Shown in pieces: positions 7,260 to 16,491 of a stretch of 64,000 nucleotides of DNA. Position 1 is the stretch's first letter; every line of letters begins with the position of its first letter. Origin of the DNA: CAWAHD01 sp963781785. GTDB taxonomy: Bacteria; Planctomycetota; Planctomycetia; Isosphaerales; Isosphaeraceae. The notes below the pieces were generated by a model that was not told the origin of the DNA, did no database searches, and worked only from the letters and a program-made list of their open reading frames with translations. Both the position numbers and the translations under genes were made by a program. The stretch lies in assembly GCA_963781785.1 (NCBI GenBank), contig CAWAHD010000001.1, positions 1,178,001 through 1,242,000 on the forward strand, read 5' to 3'.

Positions 7260-7733
7260 GAGGAGAGCCCGCATACGTCGGTCACGACGCGAGTCGAGCA
7301 CGCGAAGGCTCAGGGCCGAACCAGCGATTTGAAAGCGGCCGAGCAGGGCAGTGTGGCCGGATCGACCGCGTCGGCCGGATTGGAGGAAGCCATCTGGCTT
7401 TGCCCCGTCGGAGATCGGCGCAAGCTGGATTCGTGGCGCGAAGGAATGATGGAAGGTCTGCCGCTGGGCAGCTATCTGCTCCTTGTCGATTACACGGGGC
7501 GGCTGTTCCGCGAGGGGAAGAGCGCGATTTCGGCCGAGCTGGCGGGAATTCTCGCTCGGTTGGACACGAGCGTGGCAGGCTGGCAAGCCCGGCTGGAGAC
7601 GCTCAAAGGCGGGCGGCTGCTGGGCCGATTCTTGGCGGGCAGTCGCAAACGCTACTTTCGCGGGAGCGAAAGGCGACTATTGAGGTCGCCGCCCGTTTGG
7701 GCGTGCACCACCTGGCAAACCTCGGCGAGTGAG
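7260..7733 (+). pseudogene. RAYT C-terminal extension fragment, copy 3
   Basis: The frame reads HTSVTTRVEHAKAQGRTSDL, then IWLCPVGDRRKLDSWREGMM, then SLG-type PLGSYLLLVDYTGRLFREGK. It then meets one REP unit at 7653-7677, after which a different frame supplies EVAARLGVHHLANLGE and a stop at 7733. The REP therefore sits in the coding sequence and shifts the frame. The final segment shows what the uninterrupted C-terminus looked like. Confidence 0.55.
7653..7677. repeat. Single REP palindrome
   Basis: The same 25-bp unit as at 4372, here alone, inserted ahead of the C-terminal GVHHLANLG codons of RAYT fragment 3. Confidence 0.75.
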
Positions 7734-7782
7734 CAGCCACGCCGCGCCGGAAGCGGCCCTGGCTCGGCCGAACTTGAACAAG

Positions 7783-7813
7783 AAGACCGGCCGCCACGGC
7801 GGCCGGTCTTTTT
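7783..7813 (+). terminator. Rho-independent terminator
   Basis: A perfect GC-rich hairpin (left arm aagaccggccgcc, right arm ggcggccggtctt) ends in a T-run on the plus strand. It would stop transcription coming from the RAYT remnants before the next gene. Confidence 0.85.
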
Positions 7814-7933
7814 CTCTTGCACGCACCCACGACATTTGTGGTATGCTCGGCGATCGAACGTGTGTCGAACCTTGCAACCGAGAGGCGGAGGCCGGGAAGA
7901 ACGGGACACCCGAAGCGGCTGGCACCGAGAATC

Positions 7934-10584
7934 ATGGAACTGCCGATGACACTCGCAACACTCGTATTGGTGGTCGTGGCCCAGGCGCCGGCGAGCCAAG
8001 GGGCGATATCCGGCCGGGTCGTGGATATGCAGGGCCGGCCGGCCGCGGGCATCGAAGTCATGCTCTCGGGCCGGGGTGGCCGGGCCGCCAGTCGCCCGGT
8101 GCTCGTGCGGACAAAGTCAGACCCCGACGGGCGATTTCAAATCAGCCTGCCCGTGCCCAAAGATTCCGACCGCGCCAATTTCGGCCAAGCGGTCTGGGCG
8201 TACGATCCGAAGGCGGGATTAGCCGGGCAGATGTTCACGCCCGCCAAGTTGCCGGCGGCAGGGTCGATCGTGCTGAAGCTGCCGGGGCCTGTGCACGCGG
8301 CGGTGCGGGTGGTGGGGCCGGACGGTAAGCCGGTGCCCGGCGCACGCGTGATGCCGGAGTGGGTGAAGGTGCCCGGTGGGACGGACACCTGGTCATCGTT
8401 TGCGCCGCCGGATGAGCTGATGGCCTTGCTGACGGCGTCAACCGACCTCGAGGGGAACGCGCAAATCCACGGCTGCCGGGCCGAGGACATTGAGCTGTTA
8501 TCGGTAGAGGCCACGCGATTCGGCAGCCAGGCGACCGCGATGGTGGCGAAAGCCGGCACCGTGCCCACGGTCAAACTCAAGCCGGCCGGCCGTCTCATCG
8601 GCCGCGTGCAGGCAAATGACCCGAAAATGGCGCGCGGGTTGAAGGTTCTCGCCATGACGCTGCCAGGCGAGCGGGAGCGCCCCCAACTCAATGGAAACGC
8701 CTCGGCCATCACGGATTCTGAGGGGCGATTCGAGATCCCGGCCATCGCGGCCGGCGAGCTTGCGCTCAACGTGTGGCCCGACGAGGGAGTCACGCTTCGA
8801 GGCAAGCCCCCGAGGGGAGTGTCAATCGAGGCGGGCAAGACGACGGAGGTCACGATCCCAACCGAAAGCCCCAACCGCGAGCGGACCGTGCCGGGGCAGG
8901 TTGTTGACTCAAGCGGCCAGCCGATCGCCGCGGCGACTGTTTTTCAGTCCGGCGATTCGTCAGCACGAACTGAAGCTCAGACCGGCGCGGACGGGCGATT
9001 CCAACTGGCCGGCGTCGCGGTGCGGCCGACTTATTTGTTCGTGCGAAAACCCGGCTACCGGTTTCGAGGGCTGGCGGTTGCACCGCAATCCGAACACGTG
9101 ACGGTCGCACTCGCCAAGACGACCGAGCCGCCGCGGGTCGTGCTCAAGACACTCCCGCCCTTTGTGCCACGCGACCAGGAGCTCAAGCTGGCACGGCGGC
9201 TGCTTCATCCGTACGCCGAACGGGTGCTCAAAGACGGTCGCGACCCCGACAAGGTGCGCACGCTCCAGGCCCTGGCAGCCGTCGAGCCGGAGCGGTGCCT
9301 CGATTTAATCCAGAAAGGCGCGTTCAAGAATCCGTTTCTGGACGGGATGATCGGCCAGATCGTCGCCATGAACATGATGGAAGACGACCTGGACGACGCC
9401 TTGACGGTTCTGGAAAGCCTGAACGACCCCGGGTCGAAAGTGCTGGGGTATATCCGAGCGAGCACCAAACTCGGCGCTCGGAAGCCGGCCCAGGCGGTGG
9501 AAGTGCTCGACCGCGCGCTCTTGAATGCGCGGGCAGCGCAAGGGCCCGATGGGATCCGGGTGGTGATGATGGGGAAGGTAGCCGAACAGTTTCTCGATCT
9601 CGGTCAAACCGAGAGAGGGAAGGCGATCCTGCGCGAGGGCGAGGCGAAGGCCAAGCAGTTTCCCAATGCGGGATGGGTGGCCTTCGCCCGGGGTTCGTTT
9701 GCCGAGGAGCTGGCACAGATTGATTTGGATGCAGCACTCGAGCTCACGAAGGATCTGGCCGATCCCCGTGCGTTCAATCGTCATCATGGAAACATCGCTC
9801 ATGAGCTGGCGGGCCGGAACCCTGCCCAAGCTGAGCGGGTACTCGAGATCGTGAAGGATAAATCGCAGCGCAACACCTACGCCGTGCGCGTCGTTTATCG
9901 GATGGCTCCGCTTGACCTGGTGCGCGCGGGCGCCTGGCGGAATCGATCAGCGATGAGTGCCTGCGGGGCATTGCCCTGGGAATGATGGCGCTTCGGCTGG
10001 CCGAGACCGGGAAAGCTTCAGCCAGGGAAGTTCTCGACCGCGCGTTTGACACGCTCGAGCGGACGGCCGTTGCAAACAAGCCGAACCCACGCAGCCTGTA
10101 TTCCCCCGCGCCGGCCGCGGGTGCCCTTCTGGGCGTGGCCGAACGCATCGACACGGCGCTCGTTTGTGAGTATCTCGACCGTGCGCTGGCGATGCGCAAA
10201 CCGGTTCCATGGGAAGCCAATCCGATGGGAAATGCCGCGCACGAGGACATGCAACTGGCCATGATGGTGGCCCGGTATGACCGTGCGATTGCCCGATCGC
10301 TGGTCGAGCCCATCTTTTCGGGAACGGGATCGGCGCCCTTGTCGCGGTTGTCCGGCGAAGTCTCTTATGCTACGGCCGCCGCAATCGACCCGACCTGGGC
10401 CGCCGGGCTGGTGGAAGCTCTGCCGGACGATCGTGATCTGGAGGTCCGAAGCACCAAGAATGCCGCGCGGCTCGCCGTCGCCAACGTATTGGGCCGTAAA
10501 GGCGAGCGGCGATTCCGATATCTCCAAAGCCAGTTCCTTCATCTCTGGCTGCCCGACACCGAAGACAACGACCCGTTTGATTGA
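7934..10584 (+). CDS. Secreted protein with carboxypeptidase-regulatory-like domains, frameshifted
   Basis: Starts MELPMTLATLVLVVVAQAPA, a signal peptide. Three or four beta-sandwich repeats follow: GAISGRVVDMQGRPAAGIEV, then HAAVRVVGPDGKPVPGARVM, then GQVVDSSGQPIAAATVFQSG. They are of the CarboxypepD_reg-like type seen in planctomycete surface proteins. The second half (from about residue 440) is helical, with TPR-like repeats such as AVEVLDRALLNARAAQG. Near 9927 the frame breaks: the natural continuation (LRGIALGMMALRLAETGKAS) is in another frame that runs to 10584. One missing base in gtgcgcgcgggcgcc restores it. The role is unknown. Confidence 0.7.
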
Positions 10585-10752
10585 TGCCGGCGGGAAGAAC
10601 GTAGGGCGCAGAGCGCGAGCCGCGTAGGAACCTGGCGGTCTTCGAAAGCCTCGAAAAGTTACACGCCCGCTAGATAGGCGCACATCGCCACGGCGAGGAC
10701 ACGGATGGCCAAGGAAACTGGGGCGGGCCCGGGAGGCACCCCCTCATGAGGC

Positions 10753-11289
10753 TTAGTGGCTTGGCAGAGGAATCCTGCGCCGAACCAGTACCTGGTGAAG
10801 GCCGAAGAGAGCCACCACGAGGGCCGGCCACGTGAACCACGGCCACAACTCGCGCCAACGAGGAACCGGTCCGTCCGCTTCAACCCCAAACCGGAGGAGG
10901 GCCGGCCCGTGCGGCCCTTCGACGGCAATTTCCACATCCCAGTAGCCCGGTTCCGGTAGTTCGAAGACAGCCGCGTGGAAGAGTCGATTGGTTGCCGCTT
11001 CCGTGGTGGCCGGGCATTCCACGGTGCGTCCGGCCCCGGTCGCCTTGAGGCACACGGTCACCTGCGCGTCCGGCAGGCATTCCTCGGTCGCGGCGTCCTG
11101 CACGAGCACGCTGACGTCGACCGGCCCGGCCCGGAACGGCGTGGGCGAAGTGAAGACTGCGATCTGGTAGCCGCCGGCCCTCTGGCGCAGCCGCACCGAA
11201 CCCCCGTCCGCCCGTGCGAGGGATGAGGGATGAAGGATGAGGGATGAGAGAATCGCCAACGTGAGGATCGGCTGGATGCGGTGGTTCAT
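10753..11289 (-). CDS. FixH/YtkA-like exported protein of the oxidase operon
   Basis: The 178-residue product has a signal peptide (MNHRIQPILTLAILSSLILH), a predicted beta-sandwich domain (YQIAVFTSPTPFRAGPVDVS, then GYWDVEIAVEGPHGPALLRF) and one C-terminal membrane helix (WFTWPALVVALFGLHQVLV) before a short basic tail. The sandwich looks like FixH/YtkA-type domains that accompany copper handling or oxidase assembly. It is the last gene of the respiratory operon, about 20 bp after the CtaG-polyferredoxin gene. Four GGATGAG heptamers at 11221-11248 encode part of the signal peptide. Exact role is inferred from context. Confidence 0.6.
   Translation of the reverse strand: MNHRIQPILTLAILSSLILHPSSLARADGGSVRLRQRAGGYQIAVFTSPTPFRAGPVDVSVLVQDAATEECLPDAQVTVCLKATGAGRTVECPATTEAATNRLFHAAVFELPEPGYWDVEIAVEGPHGPALLRFGVEADGPVPRWRELWPWFTWPALVVALFGLHQVLVRRRIPLPSH
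11221..11248. repeat. Tandem heptamer repeat (GGATGAG)x4 inside a signal-peptide codon run
   Basis: Units 11221-11227, 11228-11234 (one change), 11235-11241 and 11242-11248. Translated on the minus strand they give the hydrophobic SLILHPSSL stretch of the FixH-like protein. Confidence 0.8.
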
Positions 11290-11310
11290 GGTCAACTCAA
11301 CCCTGATCCC

Positions 11311-13643
11311 TCAAAGAGTGCCGCGCATCTGCATCGGCTGGAGGAGGATCCATACCCCAGCCGCGAACAACAGCACCAGGAGCAGTGCCCAGGGCATCAG
11401 GGCCTTCAGCGAGGGCGCCAGGCGGTAGCCGGTATAGAGGGACAGGAGCAGCCCCACGTCCAGGGATAGGAATTCCAAGGGGAGCAGCCAGCCCGATCCG
11501 GGGCGACAACACGCGTAGCCCCATGCCGGGATGCCCAGCCAAGTCAGCCCGAGGTCCGCCGCGAAGCGCTGCGCGACTGGTATGGCGGTGTCGTAGCTCG
11601 TCAGGAAATGCAAGCAGTAGTGCGCCAGCCACATGCCGAACCCGAGCGGCACCAGGGCGTAGGCGTAGCGCGTCGCCACCTCCAGGGTGCCGGCCTCCAG
11701 CCGGCCCCACCGACGAGTCAGCGCGGCCGCGCCGCTGACGGCGAACAGCGGCAGTGCGACCACGGTTAAGAGGTAGAACGCGGTCGTCGTGAGCAAGGGA
11801 GAGCGAACGCCCACGAGCGACGCGAGCCGCGCCTGCGCCTCCGCTACCGGGCCGACCATGCCCGCCGCGTTGGCGAAGGCACCGAATACCAGCACGACGA
11901 CGAGGGTGGCGATGTCGCGGCGGCGTCCCAAGCGCCCGACGCCGGACCGTTGGCGGTCAATCCACAGCTCTGCGGTCGGGAGACCGGCGATCAGCCCGAC
12001 GTTGTCGTGTGGGCAGGCGTGGACGCAATCGAGGCAGGCGGTGCAATCCATGTTGCCCGCCTTGTGCGGCAGGAACAGGTGCAGCTCGCAGCCGGGGATG
12101 CCGTCGCGTCCGCGGATGCAATCCTTCGTCCGGCACGACGCGCATACGGCCGGGTCCCGCGCCTTGACCTCCAGCGGCGAGGCCAGGGATTGCACGAAGT
12201 TGAACTGACCGATCGGGCAGAGGTACTTGCAAAAGGAGGCGCCGCGGAACAGGCCGTCGATGACGAAGGCCGCGGCGAAGTAACCCAGGGCGAGCCACGC
12301 CGTCCACCCCGGTCGGTCCCAGAGGGCCAGCGCCTCGTAAGCCCAGAGGAAGGCGACGATCAGGACGACCGCCAACCACTTGCTTCGGAGGCGCCTCGGC
12401 CAGTTCCAACCGGCCGGCAGGAAGCGGCGGGCGAGGGTGCGAGGCAGCAGGAAGGGACAGCCCATGCAGAAGACGTTGCCGGCGGCCAGCAGCCCGAGGA
12501 TGAGCAGGCCGCGCCAGTGAATCCAGGGAAGGACGCCGGCGAGGTTCATCGCGCCCACCTGCGGGCCGCACAGGCCGTCGTAGATAATCACCGCGGCCAG
12601 CAGCAACAGGGGGACCTGCAAGCAGAGCCGGGCGTGTCGCCATTTCAGAAATCGGCCCACCAGCGGAAGGCGTAGCAGGTCAAAGCGAGATGGTGCAAGT
12701 CGAAGGTCCGAGGTCCGAGGGGGATTCACCACGGGCAATGACATACGCACCGGGAGCGGTCTTGTCCCTTGACTTGCAACCCCTGACCTCTGACCTTTGA
12801 CCACCGGCCTCTGGCTCTTCACGCTTGCGTCCTGGCCCGACAGAAGCTGGACGCCGATGCCAAACAGCGGCAGCAGGAACGCCGCGGAGCCCGGCACCCA
12901 CATGACGACGCCCGCCGCCGACTGGTCGTCCACGGGGGAGATGCCTGCGATGCGCGGTACCTCGGCGTAGTAGTGATACACCAGATGGTCGGAGAAGGTC
13001 AGCAACGCCGCCAGGGCGGTATTCGACAGGTCGGCCAGGAATAGGCACGGGAGCAGCAGCCAGGGCGACCAGCGCGGCCGGGCCGGGTAAGGCCGGACGA
13101 TGGTATACCAGAACACCGCGGCCGAGCCCAGGAACCACGCGTGCTCCAGGTAGTGCCAACCGCTCGAGCGCAGAGCCAGGTCGTAAACCGGCGGGACGTG
13201 CCAGACCCAGGTGGTGGCGACGAAGAGGACGAGCGCCGTCAGCGGGTGGGTCAGGCGGCCAAAGAGCCGGCGCAGCGGCGGCGCGGACAGCCAGGGGGCT
13301 ACCCAGAAGATGCGCACGGGCGGCGGCAAGCCCCGGAGCAGGGGGAACAGGGCGCACCCAGCCAGAGGAGCGGCGGCGCCGCCATCATGAGAAGCAGATG
13401 CTGCACCATGTGGACCTGGAGCAGCAGGCCGGCGAACGGCTCGATCGGAGACGCCAGGGCCAGGTCGATGGCCGCGAGACCGCCGAGGAACGCGGCGGGG
13501 CGTCCGCTGTGCCAGCGCCGGGGGTCGCGGCGGCGGAGCACGAGCCAGCCGCGGAGATAGACGCCGGCCGCGAGCAGCAGCGCGGCCAGGAGCCAGGGCT
13601 CGAACGGCCAGGAGCGCAGGCAGGCGTCGAGCGTGGGGCTCAC
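11311..13643 (-). CDS. CtaG-type oxidase assembly protein fused to CcoG/NapH-like polyferredoxin, frameshifted
   Basis: The N-terminal third is a caa3-type CtaG: several membrane helices with VHMVQHLLLMMAAPPLLWLG, HPLTALVLFVATTWVWHVPP and LTFSDHLVYHYY. After a low-complexity linker (encoded around 12700-12800) come more helices and iron-sulphur motifs: CMGCP, CKYLCPIGQFN, CASCRTKDC and CTACLDCVHACP. These resemble CcoG/NapH polyferredoxins. CtaG delivers copper to cytochrome oxidase and CcoG reduces Cu(II) during oxidase assembly, so the fusion would join copper reduction and loading. The start (MSPTLDACLRSWPFEP, ATG 13643) is in a different frame from the rest: one C appears missing at about 13350 (gtgcgccctg). 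It overlaps the cytochrome b stop by 4 bp. Confidence 0.75.
12704..12802. repeat. Heptamer repeats in the CtaG-polyferredoxin linker
   Basis: (AGGTCCG)x2 at 12704-12717 and TGACCTC/TGACCTT/TGACC at 12784-12802. They lie in frame between the two domains and encode a polar, non-conserved linker. They look like intergenic short tandem repeats that became coding. Confidence 0.65.
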
Positions 13644-15121
13644 GGGTATTCCTTCTCATCAGCCCGCGCGTCGGCCGGCCGGGCCGGCGGCGCCCTCTCC
13701 GGGCGTAAGTTCTCCAGAAACTCGACCAGGGCGGTCATCTCGGGCGGGCTGATCTGTTTGCCGTACGCCGGCATGTCGCCACCGCCCGGGCTGCCGTTGC
13801 TGACCTGGTCGATGAGCTGGTCGCGGGTCAGGCGCGTGCCGACCGCCGTCAGGTCGGGGCCGCGCCGGCCGCCGCTGCGGTCCAGTGCGTGGCAGTTGCG
13901 ACAGCTCTTGCTCTGGAATACAGCGGCACCCTGGAGCCGCAACGGCGTGCTGGCCCGGACCAGGCGCTCGGGGACCGGCTCGCCGCTCCAGGCGGTCATC
14001 TGCGGCGACCACGGCGAGGTGGCCCCCTGGTATGTGAGCACGCCGAGGACCGTGTAGATCACGATCACGGCGATCACGGCCACCGGCCTGCGGCTGGGGG
14101 CGCGTTCGCCGCGGTTGCTGACGAACGGGACGAGGAACAGCACGCCGATGAGGAGGACCGGGAACACGAGGCTGATGAAGGTCTCCGCCCCGGCCGGGCT
14201 TCGTGACAGCAGCCCGAAGAGCCATAGGAACGGCCACTCGGGCCGGGGGTTGGCGCCCGCCAGCGTCGGGTCGGGCGGGCCGGTCGGCCCCTTCGGCCCA
14301 AGGACGGCGGCGAGGACGACCACGACGATCACGGCCAGGGCGGAGAATAGCGCATCCTTCATCATGGCGTCACCGAGAAAGGGGACGCCGCTTTCGAGCT
14401 GCTTCTCGTACGCCTCGTCATAGGTCTTCGGATCGACAACTTCCCCGGGGACGGGCGGCGCACTGACCCCGCGCGTGAGCACAAGCCACAGGTGGACCGC
14501 CAGGAAGAGCAGCAAGGCGCCTGGGATGACGAAGACGTGCAGGGCGAAGAAGCGGCTGAGCGAATCGCCGCCGATCACGGGGCCACCCAGGAGCTGGCGG
14601 ACGGCCCATGGCCCGAGGACCGGCACCTGCCCGGCAATCGATCCGCCGACCGCCAGGCCCCAGTAGGCGTCCGGGTCCCAGCGGAGGACCTGGCCCGAGA
14701 AGAACATGCCCAGGGTGCACAGGAGCAAGAAAACGCCCAGGACCCAGGTCAGCTCGCGCGGGTACTTGTAGGCCCCGTGCAAGAAGACCTGGGTCATGTG
14801 CACGAGCACTAGCACCACCATGCCCGACGCGGCGTAGTAGTGCAGCGCCCGCAGGAACCAGCCCAGGGTCACATCATAGTTCAGAGCGAGCAGGCTGTCG
14901 TACGCCTTGTCGGCGGCCGGGACGTAGAACAAGGCCAGGGCAACCCCGGTAAGAATCTGGATGAAGAGCAGGGTCATGGACGCGCTGCCGAATACGTACC
15001 ACCAGCCCATCGGCCCGGCCGCTCCCCGGGGGATGGGGTGCCGCAGCATCGGTAGCAGGGTTTCGCGCACCTTGAGCCGGGCGTCGAACCAGTTCCCCGC
15101 GGCAAGCAGCCAGCTCTTCAT
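13640..15121 (-). CDS. Cytochrome b subunit (b6/subunit IV fused) with C-terminal c-type haem domain
   Basis: 493 residues. The N-terminal half is the four-helix haem-binding part of cytochrome b (MGWWYVFGSASMTLLFIQIL, GWFLRALHYYAASGMVVLVL with paired His, FFALHVFVIPGALLLFLAVH). It is followed by the subunit IV-type part (PEWPFLWLFGLLSRSPAGAE). From about residue 400 there is a cytochrome c domain with CRNCH and a distal Met in GDMPAYGKQISPPEMTALVE. It forms the quinol-oxidising core of a bc-type complex with the Rieske protein just upstream (15135). The tethered haem c replaces a separate cytochrome c1. The start ATG at 15121 is preceded by a short spacer from the Rieske stop. Confidence 0.9.
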   Translation of the reverse strand: MKSWLLAAGNWFDARLKVRETLLPMLRHPIPRGAAGPMGWWYVFGSASMTLLFIQILTGVALALFYVPAADKAYDSLLALNYDVTLGWFLRALHYYAASGMVVLVLVHMTQVFLHGAYKYPRELTWVLGVFLLLCTLGMFFSGQVLRWDPDAYWGLAVGGSIAGQVPVLGPWAVRQLLGGPVIGGDSLSRFFALHVFVIPGALLLFLAVHLWLVLTRGVSAPPVPGEVVDPKTYDEAYEKQLESGVPFLGDAMMKDALFSALAVIVVVVLAAVLGPKGPTGPPDPTLAGANPRPEWPFLWLFGLLSRSPAGAETFISLVFPVLLIGVLFLVPFVSNRGERAPSRRPVAVIAVIVIYTVLGVLTYQGATSPWSPQMTAWSGEPVPERLVRASTPLRLQGAAVFQSKSCRNCHALDRSGGRRGPDLTAVGTRLTRDQLIDQVSNGSPGGGDMPAYGKQISPPEMTALVEFLENLRPERAPPARPADARADEKEYP

Positions 15122-15134
15122 GGTGGGTTACCCC

Positions 15135-15716
15135 TCATGCTTGTTCCAGGGTGTCCTGCCGGGTCGGAAAGTGTGGCGCCTGGACCTCCAGCTCGAGAAC
15201 ACCGCCGGCTCGCGTCACCTGGCAGACGCAGCGGTAGAGGCCGCGCGGCGGCGGGCCGGAGGCGCGTTCGCCGTTGGCGTAGTAGACGCCGCCGTGGCAG
15301 GGGCACATGAACAGCCCCGACTCCTGGAACCACTCCACCGGGCAGCCCAGGTGGGCGCAGTTGACGGCCAGGACCAGGAACGTGTGTGCCTTCGTCTCGT
15401 CGGCCTCCCGCGCGTCATGGCCTTCGTAGCGCACGAAGACGCCGGTATGAGCCACCATACCGTCCCACGTCCGGCTGATGGGGTTGTTGAAGGTCACCAG
15501 GCGCGTCTGGCCCTCCGGAAAATCGGTGACACGCCCCACGGGCAACCATTTGACCGGGGCCTTGCGCGCCCCGAAAAGGTAGCCGATGACGGGGATGCCC
15601 ACCGCGGCCGCGGCGACGGCGCCCAGCCCGTAAGTCAGCCAGCCCAGAAACGAGCGCCGCCCCAGACGGGGGTCGAGTGCGGGCGAGGGGGGCGGCGGGT
15701 CGGAAACAGGGTCCAT
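15135..15716 (-). CDS. Rieske [2Fe-2S] protein of the bc complex
   Basis: The 193-residue product has a twin-arginine N-terminus (LGRRSFLGWLTYGLGAVAAA) that stays as a membrane anchor. The cluster-binding boxes are CAHLGC and CPCHGG, complete with the two His and two Cys ligands plus the disulphide pair. It transfers electrons from quinol to the cytochrome c domain of the neighbouring cytochrome b. It lies between the di-haem cytochrome c and cytochrome b genes in the same operon. Length is usual for the family. Confidence 0.93.
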   Translation of the reverse strand: MDPVSDPPPPSPALDPRLGRRSFLGWLTYGLGAVAAAAVGIPVIGYLFGARKAPVKWLPVGRVTDFPEGQTRLVTFNNPISRTWDGMVAHTGVFVRYEGHDAREADETKAHTFLVLAVNCAHLGCPVEWFQESGLFMCPCHGGVYYANGERASGPPPRGLYRCVCQVTRAGGVLELEVQAPHFPTRQDTLEQA

Positions 15717-15745
15717 CGTTTTTGCCTCTCATAAGGCCGAAGTCG

Positions 15746-16491
15746 TCATTCGCGGCCCGCCGGCCCACCCTGCCTCCAGGAGCGCAGCAGCGACACCAGG
15801 TCGTCGATCTCCGCTGAGTTCAGCGGATGGAAATCGGCCGGCCGGCCGACCGTGCCGTCGAAAGCGGGCATGCCGAGATCGGGCCGGCCGGTGATCATCG
15901 TCCGCCGCAGCGCCTTGTCGCTGAAGAGCGCCAGAAACGCCGGCTCGTTGATGGCGCCGATCGGCTGCTCGTCAACCTTGGCGCCCTCTCCCTGGGGGCC
16001 GTGGCAGCCGGCACAGGCGTGGGCGAACACGCGGGCTCCCGCGTCCACGGTGCCGCTCTTGGTCCCGGCGGGGCTCAAGTACGGCGGTAACGCATCACTG
16101 GAGGCGGCCGGCGCCCATCGCTTCTTGAGCCCTTCGGCCAGCACCTGGACCTGGGCGTCACTCAGCGGGCCACCGCTCTTCGCGCGAACGCGGGCATCGC
16201 GCTCTTCTGGTTGGCGCTAACGGCCCGCCCCTCGGAGATGACGTGCTGCAACTCGGCGTCCGGGACGATGGCGAGAAAGAGGGGGTCGTTCAGCGACGGG
16301 GCGGGGCCGAGCTTGCCGTCGGCCCCGTGGCAGCCGGCGCAGTGCGCACCATAAAGCATGTCGAAACTCTTGACCTCGTTCGCCGGCACCGGGCGGTCCG
16401 CTTCCCTGGGCTTGCCGGGGGCTTCGCAGCCGCCCGTCAGGATGACCAGGAAAGTCAGCAGCGGCCATTTCGCCTTGCTGAGTGTGTTCAC
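15746..16491 (-). CDS. Di-haem cytochrome c lipoprotein, frameshifted
   Basis: The first part (from ATG 16491) has a lipoprotein signal (LLTFLVILTGGC) and a haem motif CAGCHG in GAHCAGCHGADGKLGPAPSL. The second part, ending at 15746, has CAGCHGPQGEGAK and a distal Met in PDLGMPAFDG. The first frame ends AMPAFARRAVAR at 16162, while the other frame runs AKSGGPLSDAQVQVLAEGLK directly into the second haem domain. One base missing in ttcgcgcgaagagc (about 16180) explains it. A single di-haem cytochrome c carrying electrons between the bc complex and the oxidase is the likely original product. Confidence 0.8.
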
